Below, in pieces: positions 51,342 through 60,712 of a stretch of 64,000 bases of DNA. Every line of letters starts with the position of its first letter. Position 1 is the stretch's first letter. The translations under genes were made by a program, and so were the position numbers. The stretch comes from Blautia hansenii. GTDB taxonomy: Bacteria; Bacillota; Clostridia; Lachnospirales; Lachnospiraceae. The notes below the pieces were generated by a model that saw only the letters and a program-made list of their open reading frames with translations, searched no databases and had not been told where the DNA came from. The stretch lies in NCBI RefSeq assembly GCF_013304445.1, contig NZ_JAAITA010000009.1, positions 1 to 64,000 of the forward strand. The letters are read 5' to 3'.

Positions 51342-53564
51342 ATGGGGATTTTATTTCACCAGGAAACAAAAACATTTCATCTTTATAATAAAGAAGTCAG
51401 CTATATAATCCGTATTATGGAGAACGGGCAGCTGGAAAATCTGTATTACGGAAAGGCCATCCGGGACCGGGAGGATTTCACGCATCTTCATGAAGAAATG
51501 TCCCGTCCACTGACTTCGGTGTGCATTCCGGAACCGGGTGTGTTGAACATGCAGTGCACGAAGCAGGAATATCCGGTATACGGCACAGGGGATTACAGAA
51601 GTCCTGCTTTTACGGTGAAACAGGAAAGCGGCAGTAAGGTGGTAAATTTCACTTATGTATCTCATGAGATGTATCATGGTAAAAAAGCAATTACTCCTCT
51701 TCCTGCGGTTTATACAAACAGTGATGAGGAAGCATGTACGCTGGAACTTCACCTGCATGACCAGATGATGCATACAGATTTGGTACTGACCTATACAATT
51801 TTTGAGGAATATCCGGTAATTACCAGACATGCAGCAGTTTGCCATAAGGGAGAAGAACCGATTACTCTGGAAAAAGTCATGAGTATGAGTGTGGAATTTC
51901 AGGATATGGATTTTGAGATGGTGCAGCTTTCCGGAGCGTGGGCGAGAGAGCGTTATGTGAAAGAGCGGAAGCTGGAAATGGGAATCCAGGCGATACAGGG
52001 GATTAACGGAACCGGCTGCGGCGCAGAGCACAATCCGTTTCTGGCACTGAAAAGGCCGGAGGCCACAGAGCAGCAGGGAGAAGTCTATGGCTTCAGTCTG
52101 GTATACAGCGGCAACTTCCTGGCTCAGACCGAGGTTTCCACCTTTGATATGACCAGGGTAATGCTGGGAATCCATCCGGAAGGCTTTAGCTGGAAGCTGG
52201 AAAAAGGCGAAACCTTCCAGACGCCGGAGGCCGTGCTGGTATACAGTGACAAAGGTCTGAATAAAATGAGCCAGGTATACCACAGATTGTACAGAAGAAA
52301 TCTTATGAGAGGAAACTGGAAAGAACAGCCCCGTCCCATTTTGTTGAACAACTGGGAGGCAACTTATTTTGATTTTACAGAGGAGAAAATTCTGGATATT
52401 GCTGCAAAGGCAAAGGAAGCAGGCGTGGAACTGTTTGTTCTGGATGATGGCTGGTTTGGAACCAGAAATGATGATTACAGAGGTCTGGGAGACTGGGTGG
52501 TGAATCTGGAAAAACTGCCGGACGGCATTGCAGGATTGTCCCGAAAAGTGGAGGCTCTGGGATTAAAGTTTGGTCTTTGGGTAGAACTTGAAATGGTGAA
52601 TAAGGACAGTGATTTATACCGGGCACATCCCGATTGGATTATTGGAGTGCCGGGCAGGTTTGAGTCTCATGGAAGACACCAGCATGTACTGGACTTTTCC
52701 AGGAAAGAGGTAGTGGATTACATTTATGAAATGATTTCAAAAGTGATTCGGGAATCTCGGATTTCCTATATAAAATGGGATATGAACCGTTATATGACCG
52801 AACCGTACAGCAGAGGTGCGGCGGCAGATGAGCAGGGAAAAGTCATGCATCGGTATATTTTGGGTGTGTATGATTTGTACACCAGACTGACACAGGAATT
52901 TCCGGAGATTCTCTTTGAATCCTGTGCAAGCGGCGGCGCCCGTTTTGACCCGGCTATGCTGTTTTTTGCGCCCCAGACCTGGACCAGTGATGACACAGAC
53001 GCTTCGGAAAGGGCCAAAATTCAGTATGGAACTTCTTATGTGTATCCTCTGGTCAGCATGGGTTCTCATGTATCTGCAGTGCCCAATCACCAGATGTTCC
53101 GCAGCACACCATTGTCTACCAGGGCTAATATGGCATATTTTGGAACCTTTGGCTATGAATTGGACTTAAACCTTCTAAGTGAAGAAGAATTGAAGCAGGT
53201 AAAAGAGCAGGTAGCTTTTATGAAGAAGTACCGGAAACTGATACAGGTGGATGGAGATTTTTATCGGCTGTTAAGCCCGTTTAAAGGAAATGAAACGGCA
53301 TGGATGGTGGTTTCCCAGGATAAAAAGCAGGCAATTGCCGCATTTTATCAGAGATTAAATAAGGTCAACGCTTCCTGGCTGCGGTTCAGGCTTCAGGGAT
53401 TGGACAAAGATATGCTATATGAGATAAAATGTGAAGAAAAAGTATATCAGGCTTACGGAGACGAATTGATGTATGCGGGAATTCCAATAGACAGAGAACG
53501 TCTGAATAAAAACGGCGGAGACTTTGCGTCACTGCTGTTTGTTCTGCAGGAGGCAGAGCGGTAG
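51342..53564 (+). CDS. GH36 alpha-galactosidase (second of two)
   Basis: 740 residues from ATG 51342 (AAAGGAGG upstream; the in-frame ATG 51288 is before the terminator hairpin). Nucleophile D480 in KWDMNR, acid/base D550 in TSDDTD, again 70 residues apart. Other motifs: LNNWEATYFDF, LDDGWFGTR, SCASGGARFD, MGSHVSAVPNHQ. Cytoplasmic. It is a paralogue of the protein at 28186 and shares its architecture throughout. Confidence 0.94.
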   Translation: MGILFHQETKTFHLYNKEVSYIIRIMENGQLENLYYGKAIRDREDFTHLHEEMSRPLTSVCIPEPGVLNMQCTKQEYPVYGTGDYRSPAFTVKQESGSKVVNFTYVSHEMYHGKKAITPLPAVYTNSDEEACTLELHLHDQMMHTDLVLTYTIFEEYPVITRHAAVCHKGEEPITLEKVMSMSVEFQDMDFEMVQLSGAWARERYVKERKLEMGIQAIQGINGTGCGAEHNPFLALKRPEATEQQGEVYGFSLVYSGNFLAQTEVSTFDMTRVMLGIHPEGFSWKLEKGETFQTPEAVLVYSDKGLNKMSQVYHRLYRRNLMRGNWKEQPRPILLNNWEATYFDFTEEKILDIAAKAKEAGVELFVLDDGWFGTRNDDYRGLGDWVVNLEKLPDGIAGLSRKVEALGLKFGLWVELEMVNKDSDLYRAHPDWIIGVPGRFESHGRHQHVLDFSRKEVVDYIYEMISKVIRESRISYIKWDMNRYMTEPYSRGAAADEQGKVMHRYILGVYDLYTRLTQEFPEILFESCASGGARFDPAMLFFAPQTWTSDDTDASERAKIQYGTSYVYPLVSMGSHVSAVPNHQMFRSTPLSTRANMAYFGTFGYELDLNLLSEEELKQVKEQVAFMKKYRKLIQVDGDFYRLLSPFKGNETAWMVVSQDKKQAIAAFYQRLNKVNASWLRFRLQGLDKDMLYEIKCEEKVYQAYGDELMYAGIPIDRERLNKNGGDFASLLFVLQEAER

Positions 53565-53580
53565 AGCCTGAGGTAAAGGA

Positions 53581-54507
53581 GTGGAGGATTTGAGCCGTAC
53601 AGTGGGATTTACCAGTCATGCCAGGTATAAATGTCTGGAGGATTTGCAGAAAGATTCTGTAGATTTGTGTGTGACATACTGCGGATGGGAATACTGTAAC
53701 CCGGGTTATCGTTTTGGGCCAAATAAAAGAGAAGCGTATGTTCTTCATATTATAAAGAAGGGCAAGGGAAAACTGGAAATGAATAAGAGGGTATATGAAC
53801 TGCAGGCTGGAGATGCGTTCTTTATTCCGCCGGGGGTGGAAGCGTGGTATGAGGCAGACCGGGAGGACCCCTGGTGTTATATGTGGGTGGGGTTTGTAGG
53901 GATTAAAGCAGATGAGTGCATGAGCGGCGCTGGGTTTTCTCAGAGAAGTCCTGTCAGAAAAGTTCACTGTGTCAAAGAGGTAGGTGGGTATATTGACCAG
54001 ATGTTGGAAGCGCATCAGCTTACTTACGGAGATGAGTTAAAAAGGAATGCCATGCTGTTTTTATGCTTTTCCGTACTGATGGACGACTACCGGCAGAATT
54101 TCGCGGGAGGGGGTATTTCTGCAAATCATCCATACCCTGGTTCTGTATACGTCAAGCACGCTATGGAGTACATCAAGCATCATTACAATGAGTCGGTAAA
54201 AATCGGAGATTTAGCAGATTTTATCGGGGTCAACAGAAGTTATCTCACCAGCAGTTTTAAGAAAACGACAGGCTGCTCTCCTCAGGAATTTCTGGTAAAC
54301 CTGCGTATGGATAAGGCCAAATCTTTGCTGAAAAAGACGGATTTGTCCATTAATGCAGTAGCCGGTGCAGTGGGGTATACAGACCAGCTTGCATTTTCCA
54401 AGGTTTTCAAAAAACATTGTGGGAAAAGCCCCCGCATGTACCGGGAAGAGAAAAGCGAACTGGTAATTTTGAAAGACAAAGGTTATTCTATCACAGAAAA
54501 GTTATAA
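53581..54507 (+). CDS. AraC family regulator of alpha-galactoside use
   Basis: 308 residues. Cupin-like N-terminus (YVLHIIKKGKGKLEMNK, GDAFFIPPGVEAWYEADRED) and C-terminal HTH pair (IGDLADFIGVNRSYLTSSFKK; INAVAGAVGYTDQLAFSKVFKKHCGKSP). It is paralogous to 26386-27195. Start is GTG 53581 or, with better ribosome spacing, TTG 53590. Sits between GH36 and GH4 genes on the same strand. Confidence 0.9.
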   Translation: MEDLSRTVGFTSHARYKCLEDLQKDSVDLCVTYCGWEYCNPGYRFGPNKREAYVLHIIKKGKGKLEMNKRVYELQAGDAFFIPPGVEAWYEADREDPWCYMWVGFVGIKADECMSGAGFSQRSPVRKVHCVKEVGGYIDQMLEAHQLTYGDELKRNAMLFLCFSVLMDDYRQNFAGGGISANHPYPGSVYVKHAMEYIKHHYNESVKIGDLADFIGVNRSYLTSSFKKTTGCSPQEFLVNLRMDKAKSLLKKTDLSINAVAGAVGYTDQLAFSKVFKKHCGKSPRMYREEKSELVILKDKGYSITEKL

Positions 54508-54528
54508 CGAGAAAAGGAGATGGGTATT

Positions 54529-55851
54529 ATGGTAAAAATTACATTTATGGGTGCAGGGAGCACGGTTTTTGCAAGAAATGTACTGGGGGATTGTATGTGT
54601 ACGCCGGCGCTTCGGGAGAGCGAAATTGCTTTGTATGACATTGATGAAAAGAGGCTGGAGGATTCCCGGATTATTTTGAGCGCCATTAATCACAATGTAA
54701 ACGAAGACCGGGCAGTGATTAAGACGTATTTGGGCGCGGAAAACAGAAAAGAGGCTCTGCGGAATGCGGATTTTGTGGTAAATGCCATTCAGGTGGGCGG
54801 ATACGACCCCTGTACTATTACGGATTTTGAAATTCCCAAGAAATACGGTTTGAGACAGACTATTGCCGATACACTGGGAATCGGAGGCATTATGCGGGCT
54901 CTCCGCACCATTCCTGTGTTGGAAGAATTTGCAAGAGATATGGAGGAGGTTTGCCCTGACACCCTGTTTTTGAACTATTCCAATCCTATGGCTATGCTTA
55001 CAGGTTATATGCAGAGATACACAAAAATCAGAACGGTAGGGCTCTGTCATAGTGTGCAGGTGTGCTCAGAAAAGCTGTTGGAAGGGCTGGATATGAAGGA
55101 TAAGCTGGAGGGCCGGCAGGAATTGATTGCAGGTATTAACCACATGGCATGGCTGTTGGAAATCCGGGACAAAGACGGAAATGATTTGTATCCTGAAATA
55201 AAAAAACGCGCGGCCCAAAAGAACAGCAGTGAAAAGCATGAGGATATGGTGCGTTATGAATATATCCGTCATCTGGGATATTACTGTACAGAGTCCAGCG
55301 AGCATAATGCAGAGTACAATCCGTTCTTTATTAAGTCCAAATATCCGGAAATGATTGAAGAATTTAATATTCCTCTGGACGAGTATCCAAGGCGCTGCGT
55401 GAATCAGATTGAAGGCTGGGAAAAGGAACGCGAAGATATTTTAAGAGACGGTAAGATTACCCATGAGAGAAGCCATGAATATGCTTCTTATATTATGGAG
55501 GCAGTTGTCACAGACAAGCCATATAAAATTGGCGGAAATGTACTGAACAACGGATATATTGACAATCTTCCGGCAGACGCCTGTGTGGAAGTTCCATGCT
55601 ATATTGACGGCACAGGCGTGCACCCGGTGAAGGTAGGGAAACTTCCTACCCAGCTGGCAGCTATGAACAGCTCCAATATCAGTCCACAGCTTCTGACCAT
55701 CGAAGCAGCGGTGACAAAGGACAGGCAGAAAATCTATCAGGCCGCCATGATGGATCCGCATACAGGGGCGGAACTGAATATTCAGGATATTATCCGTATG
55801 TGCGACGAACTCATAGAAGCGCATGGGGAATATATGAAGGCGTATAAGTAG
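54529..55851 (+). CDS. melA: GH4 alpha-galactosidase MelA
   Basis: 440 residues from ATG 54529, nine bases after AAAAGGAG. GH4 is an NAD+- and Mn2+-dependent redox glycosidase family: the Rossmann motif is MVKITFMGAGSTVFARNVL, the metal ligand Cys-His is GLCHSVQ, and NYSNPMAM and INHMAWLLE also match. MelA hydrolyses melibiose and related alpha-galactosides. It uses a mechanism unlike that of the GH36 enzymes upstream. Confidence 0.93.
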   Translation: MVKITFMGAGSTVFARNVLGDCMCTPALRESEIALYDIDEKRLEDSRIILSAINHNVNEDRAVIKTYLGAENRKEALRNADFVVNAIQVGGYDPCTITDFEIPKKYGLRQTIADTLGIGGIMRALRTIPVLEEFARDMEEVCPDTLFLNYSNPMAMLTGYMQRYTKIRTVGLCHSVQVCSEKLLEGLDMKDKLEGRQELIAGINHMAWLLEIRDKDGNDLYPEIKKRAAQKNSSEKHEDMVRYEYIRHLGYYCTESSEHNAEYNPFFIKSKYPEMIEEFNIPLDEYPRRCVNQIEGWEKEREDILRDGKITHERSHEYASYIMEAVVTDKPYKIGGNVLNNGYIDNLPADACVEVPCYIDGTGVHPVKVGKLPTQLAAMNSSNISPQLLTIEAAVTKDRQKIYQAAMMDPHTGAELNIQDIIRMCDELIEAHGEYMKAYK

Positions 55852-55878
55852 AAATGAAAAGAAACAAATAAATAAAGC

Positions 55879-55941
55879 AGGGATGTGATGGAACCAGCAT
55901 ATCAGAAAAAGTTAAGCTGTTTGTTTTCTGTCACATCCCTG
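55879..55941. terminator. bidirectional terminator
   Basis: CAGGGATGTGA/TCACATCCCTG, an 11-pair stem with a long loop, between the convergent melA and patB genes. Confidence 0.7.
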
Positions 55942-55958
55942 TCTGCATGAAAAAGATA

Positions 55959-57140
55959 TCAGCGGTTATCCAGTGCAGCTTTCAACTGTTCCATTGCCTG
56001 TTTCAGCACACTTCTTGGACAGCCGATATTCAGCCGCATATGCCCCTCGCCGTTTATGCCGAAAATTTCGCCGCTGTTCAGCCAGATTTTGGCTTTGTTC
56101 AGAAGGAAATCGTTCAGTTCTTCCTGTGTCATGCCAAGCGCGGAGAAATCCAACCAGGCCAGGTAAGTGCCGTCCAGAGGCATCATGGCAATCTGGGGAA
56201 GGTTGACGGCAAGAAAGTTCTGTACATAGTCCGCGTTTTCCTTTATGTAAACTAAAAGCTGCTCCAGCCAGTCTGCGCCGTAAGCATAGGCTGCCTTGCA
56301 GGCTTCCATGGACACCAGATTGATGATGTCCAGTCCGGCGCTGTCCATTTCTTCCTGGAAAGCTGTCCGCAAGCCTGAATTGGGAATAAAGATATTGGAC
56401 AATCCCAGTCCGGCAATGTTGAAGGTCTTGCTGGGAGCTGTGCAGACAATACAATTTTCCTGCATTTCTTTATTTAAAGGCGCAAATTCTGTATGTTCGT
56501 GTCCCGGAAATACAAAATCATGGTGAATTTCATCTGCCACAACTTTTACCTTGTATTTCAGACAAAGAGCAATGAGACGCTCCAGTTCGTCCTTTGTCCA
56601 GACGCGTCCGCCTGGATTGTGTGGAGTGCAGAGAATCAACAGCTTCACCTGTTCTTTTGCAAACTGTTCTTCGATTTTGTCAAAATCCATATAAAAACGG
56701 TGGTCTTCCCCCAGTGCCAGCGGATTTTCGACCAGTTTTCGTCCGTTGCGGACTACCGCATTTTTGAAAGGGTGGTAAACCGGCTGCATAATCATAACAG
56801 AATCCTCTGGCTTGGTCAGAGCTTTGATAGCAATGGAAATAGCGCAGACAACTCCGGGTGTGCACACGAGCCATTCTTTTTTTGGCGTCCAGTGGTGCCT
56901 TTTCGTCATCCAGTCTATTACGGCATGGTAGTAGTCCTCCTTTGGACTGGAATATCCGAAAATACCGAAAGCCCCGGCCTTTTCCACTGCCTGGCAAACT
57001 TCATCGGGAGAGCGGAAATCCATATCTGCTACCCAAAGAGGCAGAACATCCTGAGGAACATGGTATTTTTCTTTGAAAGCGTGCTTGATTGATGTAGTAT
57101 TCGTACGGTCAATACAAGTGTCAAAATTGTACGTTGTCAT
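55959..57140 (-). CDS. patB: MalY/PatB family PLP aminotransferase-like C-S lyase
   Basis: 393 residues, fold-type I PLP enzyme. Motifs: PLWVADMDF near the N-terminus, HNPGGRVW, ADEIHHDFVFPGH and the PLP lysine in APSKTFNIAGL. PatB-type enzymes split cystathionine, cysteine and related C-S compounds to pyruvate, ammonia and thiol. Its own promoter reads TTGGAA-16-TATAAT. GAAAGGGG precedes the ATG. Confidence 0.9.
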   Translation of the reverse strand: MTTYNFDTCIDRTNTTSIKHAFKEKYHVPQDVLPLWVADMDFRSPDEVCQAVEKAGAFGIFGYSSPKEDYYHAVIDWMTKRHHWTPKKEWLVCTPGVVCAISIAIKALTKPEDSVMIMQPVYHPFKNAVVRNGRKLVENPLALGEDHRFYMDFDKIEEQFAKEQVKLLILCTPHNPGGRVWTKDELERLIALCLKYKVKVVADEIHHDFVFPGHEHTEFAPLNKEMQENCIVCTAPSKTFNIAGLGLSNIFIPNSGLRTAFQEEMDSAGLDIINLVSMEACKAAYAYGADWLEQLLVYIKENADYVQNFLAVNLPQIAMMPLDGTYLAWLDFSALGMTQEELNDFLLNKAKIWLNSGEIFGINGEGHMRLNIGCPRSVLKQAMEQLKAALDNR

Positions 57141-57183
57141 AAGTATAAAAACCCCTTTCTGTCAGTAAAATAAAAGCACACTT

Positions 57184-57211
57184 ATTATAGCACGGAAAGG
57201 CAGATTTCCAA
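57184..57211 (-). promoter_or_regulatory. patB promoter
   Basis: Minus strand TTGGAA, 16-base spacer, TATAAT. Confidence 0.7.
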
Positions 57212-57253
57212 TAGTCTGTTTTCTGAATTCCCGGAATTTTAAAAGATTCTTTC

Positions 57254-57282
57254 TTGCGGCAGACCGGGCAAGCGGGTATAAT
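57254..57282 (+). promoter_or_regulatory. promoter of the HAD gene
   Basis: TTGCGG (57254-57259), 17-base spacer, TATAAT (57277-57282), divergent from the patB promoter. Confidence 0.75.
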
Positions 57283-57322
57283 AGAAAGCAAAGAAATACC
57301 ATGAGCAACAGGGGGATAAGAA

Positions 57323-58168
57323 GTGAAAGAAGCAATTAAAGAATTTGAAAAAACAAAAGATTTTTTAATCTGTGTGGATTCTGACGGCTGTGTGCTGGAT
57401 ACCATGGACGTGAAGCACATGCGCTGCCTGGGGCCATGTCTGGTACATGTATGGAATCTGGAGGAGTACAGAGATGAAATTATCCGGTTGTGGAGAAAGG
57501 TGAATCTGTTTAGCCCGGCAAGGGGGCTGAATCGTTTCCGGGGATTGGCCAAGGTGCTTGCAGAGATTCATGAAAACTATGTCCGGGTGGAAGGGCTTTC
57601 GGAATATATTTACTGGGTGCAGACGACCAGAGAACATTCTGACGAGAGTCTGGAAGAGGCTTTTGAGCGTACGGGAAGCAGTTGCATCAGAAAAGCTATG
57701 GAGTGGTCGAATCTTGTTAATCAGTCCATGGCCATGATTTCCGATAAAAAGAAACAGCCTTTTGACGGTGCGAGGGAAGCACTGGAATCCATCAGAAGTT
57801 ATGTGGACGTAGTGGTCGTGACGGCTGCCAATGGGGCAGAAATCCGAAAAGAATGGGAGGCTCAGTCGCTGATTCAGTATACAGACTTATTGGTATCCCA
57901 GGAAACCGGAAGAAAAGCAGAGTGTTTAAAGAAACTGGTGCAGAAAGGATATGAGCCGGGACATGTGCTGATGATAGGCGACTCACCGGCAGATTTGAAG
58001 GCTGCAAAAGAAGCCGGAGCGCTTTTTTATCCTGTGCTGGTGTATCAGGAGAGAGAATCCTGGGAAGCATTTCCGGAAATATTGAAGCAATTTCTGAAGG
58101 GAACCTACAGCAGTGAGGAAGAAGCCAGACAAATTCAAGAATTTCAGAAAAATCTTGGTGTGCAATAA
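57323..58168 (+). CDS. HAD superfamily hydrolase
   Basis: 281 residues from GTG 57323 after GGGGGATAAG. HAD motifs: CVDSDGCVLDTMD (motif I, two Asp), VVVTAANGAEI (motif II), KAECLKKLVQKGYEP (Lys) and MIGDSPADLKAAKEAG (motif IV). The helical cap between residues about 30 and 150 matches the phosphoglycolate phosphatase-like subclass in general form. Substrate unknown. Confidence 0.85.
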   Translation: MKEAIKEFEKTKDFLICVDSDGCVLDTMDVKHMRCLGPCLVHVWNLEEYRDEIIRLWRKVNLFSPARGLNRFRGLAKVLAEIHENYVRVEGLSEYIYWVQTTREHSDESLEEAFERTGSSCIRKAMEWSNLVNQSMAMISDKKKQPFDGAREALESIRSYVDVVVVTAANGAEIRKEWEAQSLIQYTDLLVSQETGRKAECLKKLVQKGYEPGHVLMIGDSPADLKAAKEAGALFYPVLVYQERESWEAFPEILKQFLKGTYSSEEEARQIQEFQKNLGVQ

Positions 58169-58189
58169 AGGAATACGGAGGAAAATCGA

Positions 58190-58230
58190 AGAGGAGGCTG
58201 CCTGCCATTTCATGGAGCAGTCTCCTCTTT
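58190..58230. terminator. bidirectional terminator
   Basis: Twelve-pair stem AGAGGAGGCTGC/GCAGTCTCCTCT (one G:T) followed by TTGGCTTT. Lies between the convergent HAD and ABC permease genes. Confidence 0.8.
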
Positions 58231-58234
58231 GGCT

Positions 58235-59050
58235 TTAGAGATACAGGTCTTTTTTGTTAAATGCAAGAATCCCAAGAGTGTAAAGCAGTACAGCTCCTGC
58301 CAATAGTATTACGACTCCAAGGACGGCGCTGCTTTTTCCTGCGATTAAGCCGTCAGCATTGAATAAAGTAAAGAAGGTGAAATATTTGGCTTTTTCTGCG
58401 GTCCCTCCTACATTGGCAAGCATTTGCAGCACATACATCAATGCGGGGACACCAGCCCCTAAAGCAAGGCTGTATTTGGTGTCGGAAAAAAGGCAGGAGG
58501 CAAGAAAACAAATACTGCCAATAAATAAATGCAGACAGAGCAGCCCGCCATTGAGCGCGAGGAGTTTGGGAATGTCCAGTTCTCACGGAAAGCCCTTTGC
58601 AGCACAAGTCAGTTCCAGAATGGTACTGTAGAAAATAAGAAGTACAATACCGCTTATGAGTACGGACATTTGTGTAAAGGCAATGGTGCACCGCTTTACC
58701 GGTGCCGCAATCAGGGACAGCATAGAGCCTTTGTCAACATATCTGGCAATTAAGGCGTTTCCCCGCAGTATGCTGAACACCATTGGGAAAATCAGCAGAA
58801 TAAAGCCATAGAGATAAGACACCATAAAACCCAGCAGATTTGAAGCGTGGGCTTTCATGCCTACAGAGGCCATCAAATCCGGCATGACTTCCGCAAAATT
58901 ATCTAGGGTTTTCATCATTTCAGGGTCATACATGCTGATGATAATGGAAATATACAGAGTCATCACTGCGCCAAAAATCAGAAGCAGCCGGATACTTCCT
59001 TTCATTTCCCGTCTATATAAGGTCAGATTCATCATTTTTCTCATCTCCAT
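58235..59050 (-). pseudogene. ABC-2 type permease interrupted by an in-frame stop
   Basis: A continuous frame for a permease of about 270 residues with six hydrophobic segments (LLLIFGAVMTLYISIIISMYD, LGFMVSYLYGFILLIFPMV, then LHLFIGSICFLASCLF, ILLAGAVLLYTLGILAF). A TGA at 58583-58585 splits it after AAKGFP; the text resumes in the same frame with ELDIPKLLALNGG. Either a nonsense mutation or, less likely, readthrough. It overlaps the damaged ATPase gene upstream by 38 bases, as expected of an operon. Confidence 0.82.
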
Positions 59051-59432
59051 AGTAATTCATAAAAATTTCTTCCAGACTTTGTCTGGGCTTTACGGTAACT
59101 TGCCGTCCGTTTTGCATACCGCTAAAATCCCCGGCAAAGGCCTGGGCTGCGGCTTCGCTTTCCAGTGTTACAGTATAGGTGCAGATATGTCGCTCCCGCA
59201 GCGCGGAAGCAGAATCCACGGCAACCATTTTTCCCTTCCGGATAATACCGATACGGTCACATGTCCGCTCTACTTCTTCAAATATATGGCTGGACATTAA
59301 AATGGTTTTGCCCGCACCGTTGGGCCCCAGAAAACCAAAGACTTCACCCTGCTTTACATGAAAAGATATGTCGAAGATTCCCTTTCCCTCTCCGTAATCG
59401 CGGCCGAGGTGTTCAATGCTTATTGTATTCAT
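59013..59432 (-). pseudogene. ABC exporter ATPase with internal deletion
   Basis: 139 residues where about 270-300 are expected. The N-terminus is intact up to Walker A (FGFLGPNGAGKT), but it then jumps to ILMSSHIFEEVERTCDRIGIIRKGK, which normally follows Walker B and the D-loop. Q-loop, signature LSGGQ and Walker B are missing. The junction shares the codons for G-K-T with the segment that usually precedes ILMSSH, suggesting an in-frame deletion between short repeats. It cannot hydrolyse ATP normally. Confidence 0.88.
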
Positions 59433-59577
59433 AAAAACGTCTCCCTTTGTGCAGATGGCGCCTGCTATGTGTATACCATAAATATACCTGTTTGCCCGAA
59501 AATATCAAGTGTATCTTTATAGTTATCAGAGATTTCCATATTGGAAATTGCAATGTGTTATATTATTTCGCTAAACA

Positions 59578-59627
59578 CGCATTGCGTATGTGCGAGAAGT
59601 GTGTTATACTTAGAAAAACGCAATGCG
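59578..59627 (+). promoter_or_regulatory. promoter of the HTH/KilA-N operon flanked by two CGCA-N-TGCG operators
   Basis: TTGCGT (59582-59587), 17-base spacer, TATACT (59605-59610). CGCATTGCG (59578-59586) overlaps the -35 and CGCAATGCG (59619-59627) follows the start; each is itself palindromic, and together they form an inverted repeat. This suits autoregulation by the small HTH protein. Confidence 0.75.
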
Positions 59628-59639
59628 AGGAGATGAACT

Positions 59640-59861
59640 ATGGATACAGCAAAAACCATCAGGAGTTTAAGAGAACAAACAGGAATGAATCGCAGGGAGT
59701 TTTCGGAGTATACGGGGATTCCGGTGAGAACGTTAGAAGACTGGGAGGCGGCCAGACGGACTCCGCCAGAATATATTCCCAGATTATTGGCGTATCAGTT
59801 GAAGTATGATGAGCTTGTAAAAGGGAGGGAGCATGGAGATGGCGAAGACGAACACCGTTAA
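59640..59861 (+). CDS. small XRE-like HTH DNA-binding protein
   Basis: 73 residues from ATG 59640, preceded by GAGGAG. HTH text: SLREQTGMNRREFSEYTGIPVRTLEDWEAARRTPPEYIPRLL, about residues 9-50, as in small antitoxin or phage-type regulators. It overlaps the KilA-N gene by 29 bases. Likely represses its own promoter through the CGCA-N-TGCG sites. An antitoxin role is only a possibility. Confidence 0.8.
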   Translation: MDTAKTIRSLREQTGMNRREFSEYTGIPVRTLEDWEAARRTPPEYIPRLLAYQLKYDELVKGREHGDGEDEHR

Positions 59862-60683
59862 AGAGATGATTCATGCAAATGGGATTGACATTAATATTTA
59901 TACACTTGATTTTGAAAATGATTATATATCATTGACGGATATAGCGAGGAAAAGAGAAGGCGAATATCCGGGATATGTGATTCAAAATTGGCTCAGAGGA
60001 AAAAATACAGTTGCTTTTTTGGGTTTATGGGAAAAGTTGCACAATCCTAAGTTTAATTGCCTCGAATTCGAGGCGATTAAAAATGAGGCGGGTTCTAATG
60101 GATTTGTTCTTACACCAAAAAGGTGGATAGGAACTACAAATGCAGTAGGAATTGTAAGTAAGGCGGGAAGATATGCTGCAACGTATGCTCACAGAGATAT
60201 TGCGTTTGAATTTGCTTCATGGATATCACCGGAGTTTAAACTTTATATTATTGAAGAGTACCAAAGATTAAAGAATGCTGAAAACAACCGTCTCTCATTA
60301 AACTGGAATCTCAACAGAGAACTTGCAAAACTGAATTACAAAGTTCATACAGAGGCTATTAGGGAAAATTTATTGCTCTCAGGCTGACCCCGGCTCAGAT
60401 ATCTTATACCTATGCCAGTGAAGCTGACCTGCTGAATGTCATCTTATTTGGTAAGACGGCAAAGCAATGGAGAGAAGAGCATCCCAAAGATAAGACCAAT
60501 ATTCGGGATAAAGCAACTATACACCAGTTATTAATTTTAACTAATACCGAAAGTTATAATGCCATTTTGATTCAGCAGGGAAAATCCCAGGCAGAACGCA
60601 TGCCTCTGCTTCGTGAACTGACCATACAGCAGATGACAGTGCTGGGGAATTTGAAACTGCCCCAGCTTCCGGAAGTGGAATAG
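59833..60683 (+). pseudogene. KilA-N domain protein, frameshifted
   Basis: The first 184 residues hold the KilA-N DNA-binding domain (YISLTDIARKREGEYPGYVIQNWLRGKNTVAFLGLWE; KRWIGTTNAVGIVSKAGRYAATYAHRDIAFEFASWISPEFKLYIIEEYQRLK, residues about 31-150). The frame ends at 60387 after LLLSG, but the homologous tail continues in another frame from 60384 (LTPAQISYTYASEADLLN...) to a stop at 60683. One frameshift near 60370-60384 therefore separates the two parts; the intact protein would have about 280 residues. KilA-N proteins come from phages and mobile elements. Confidence 0.8.
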
Positions 60684-60712
60684 AAACAAGGGTGATATGA
60701 GGTGAATTTTTT

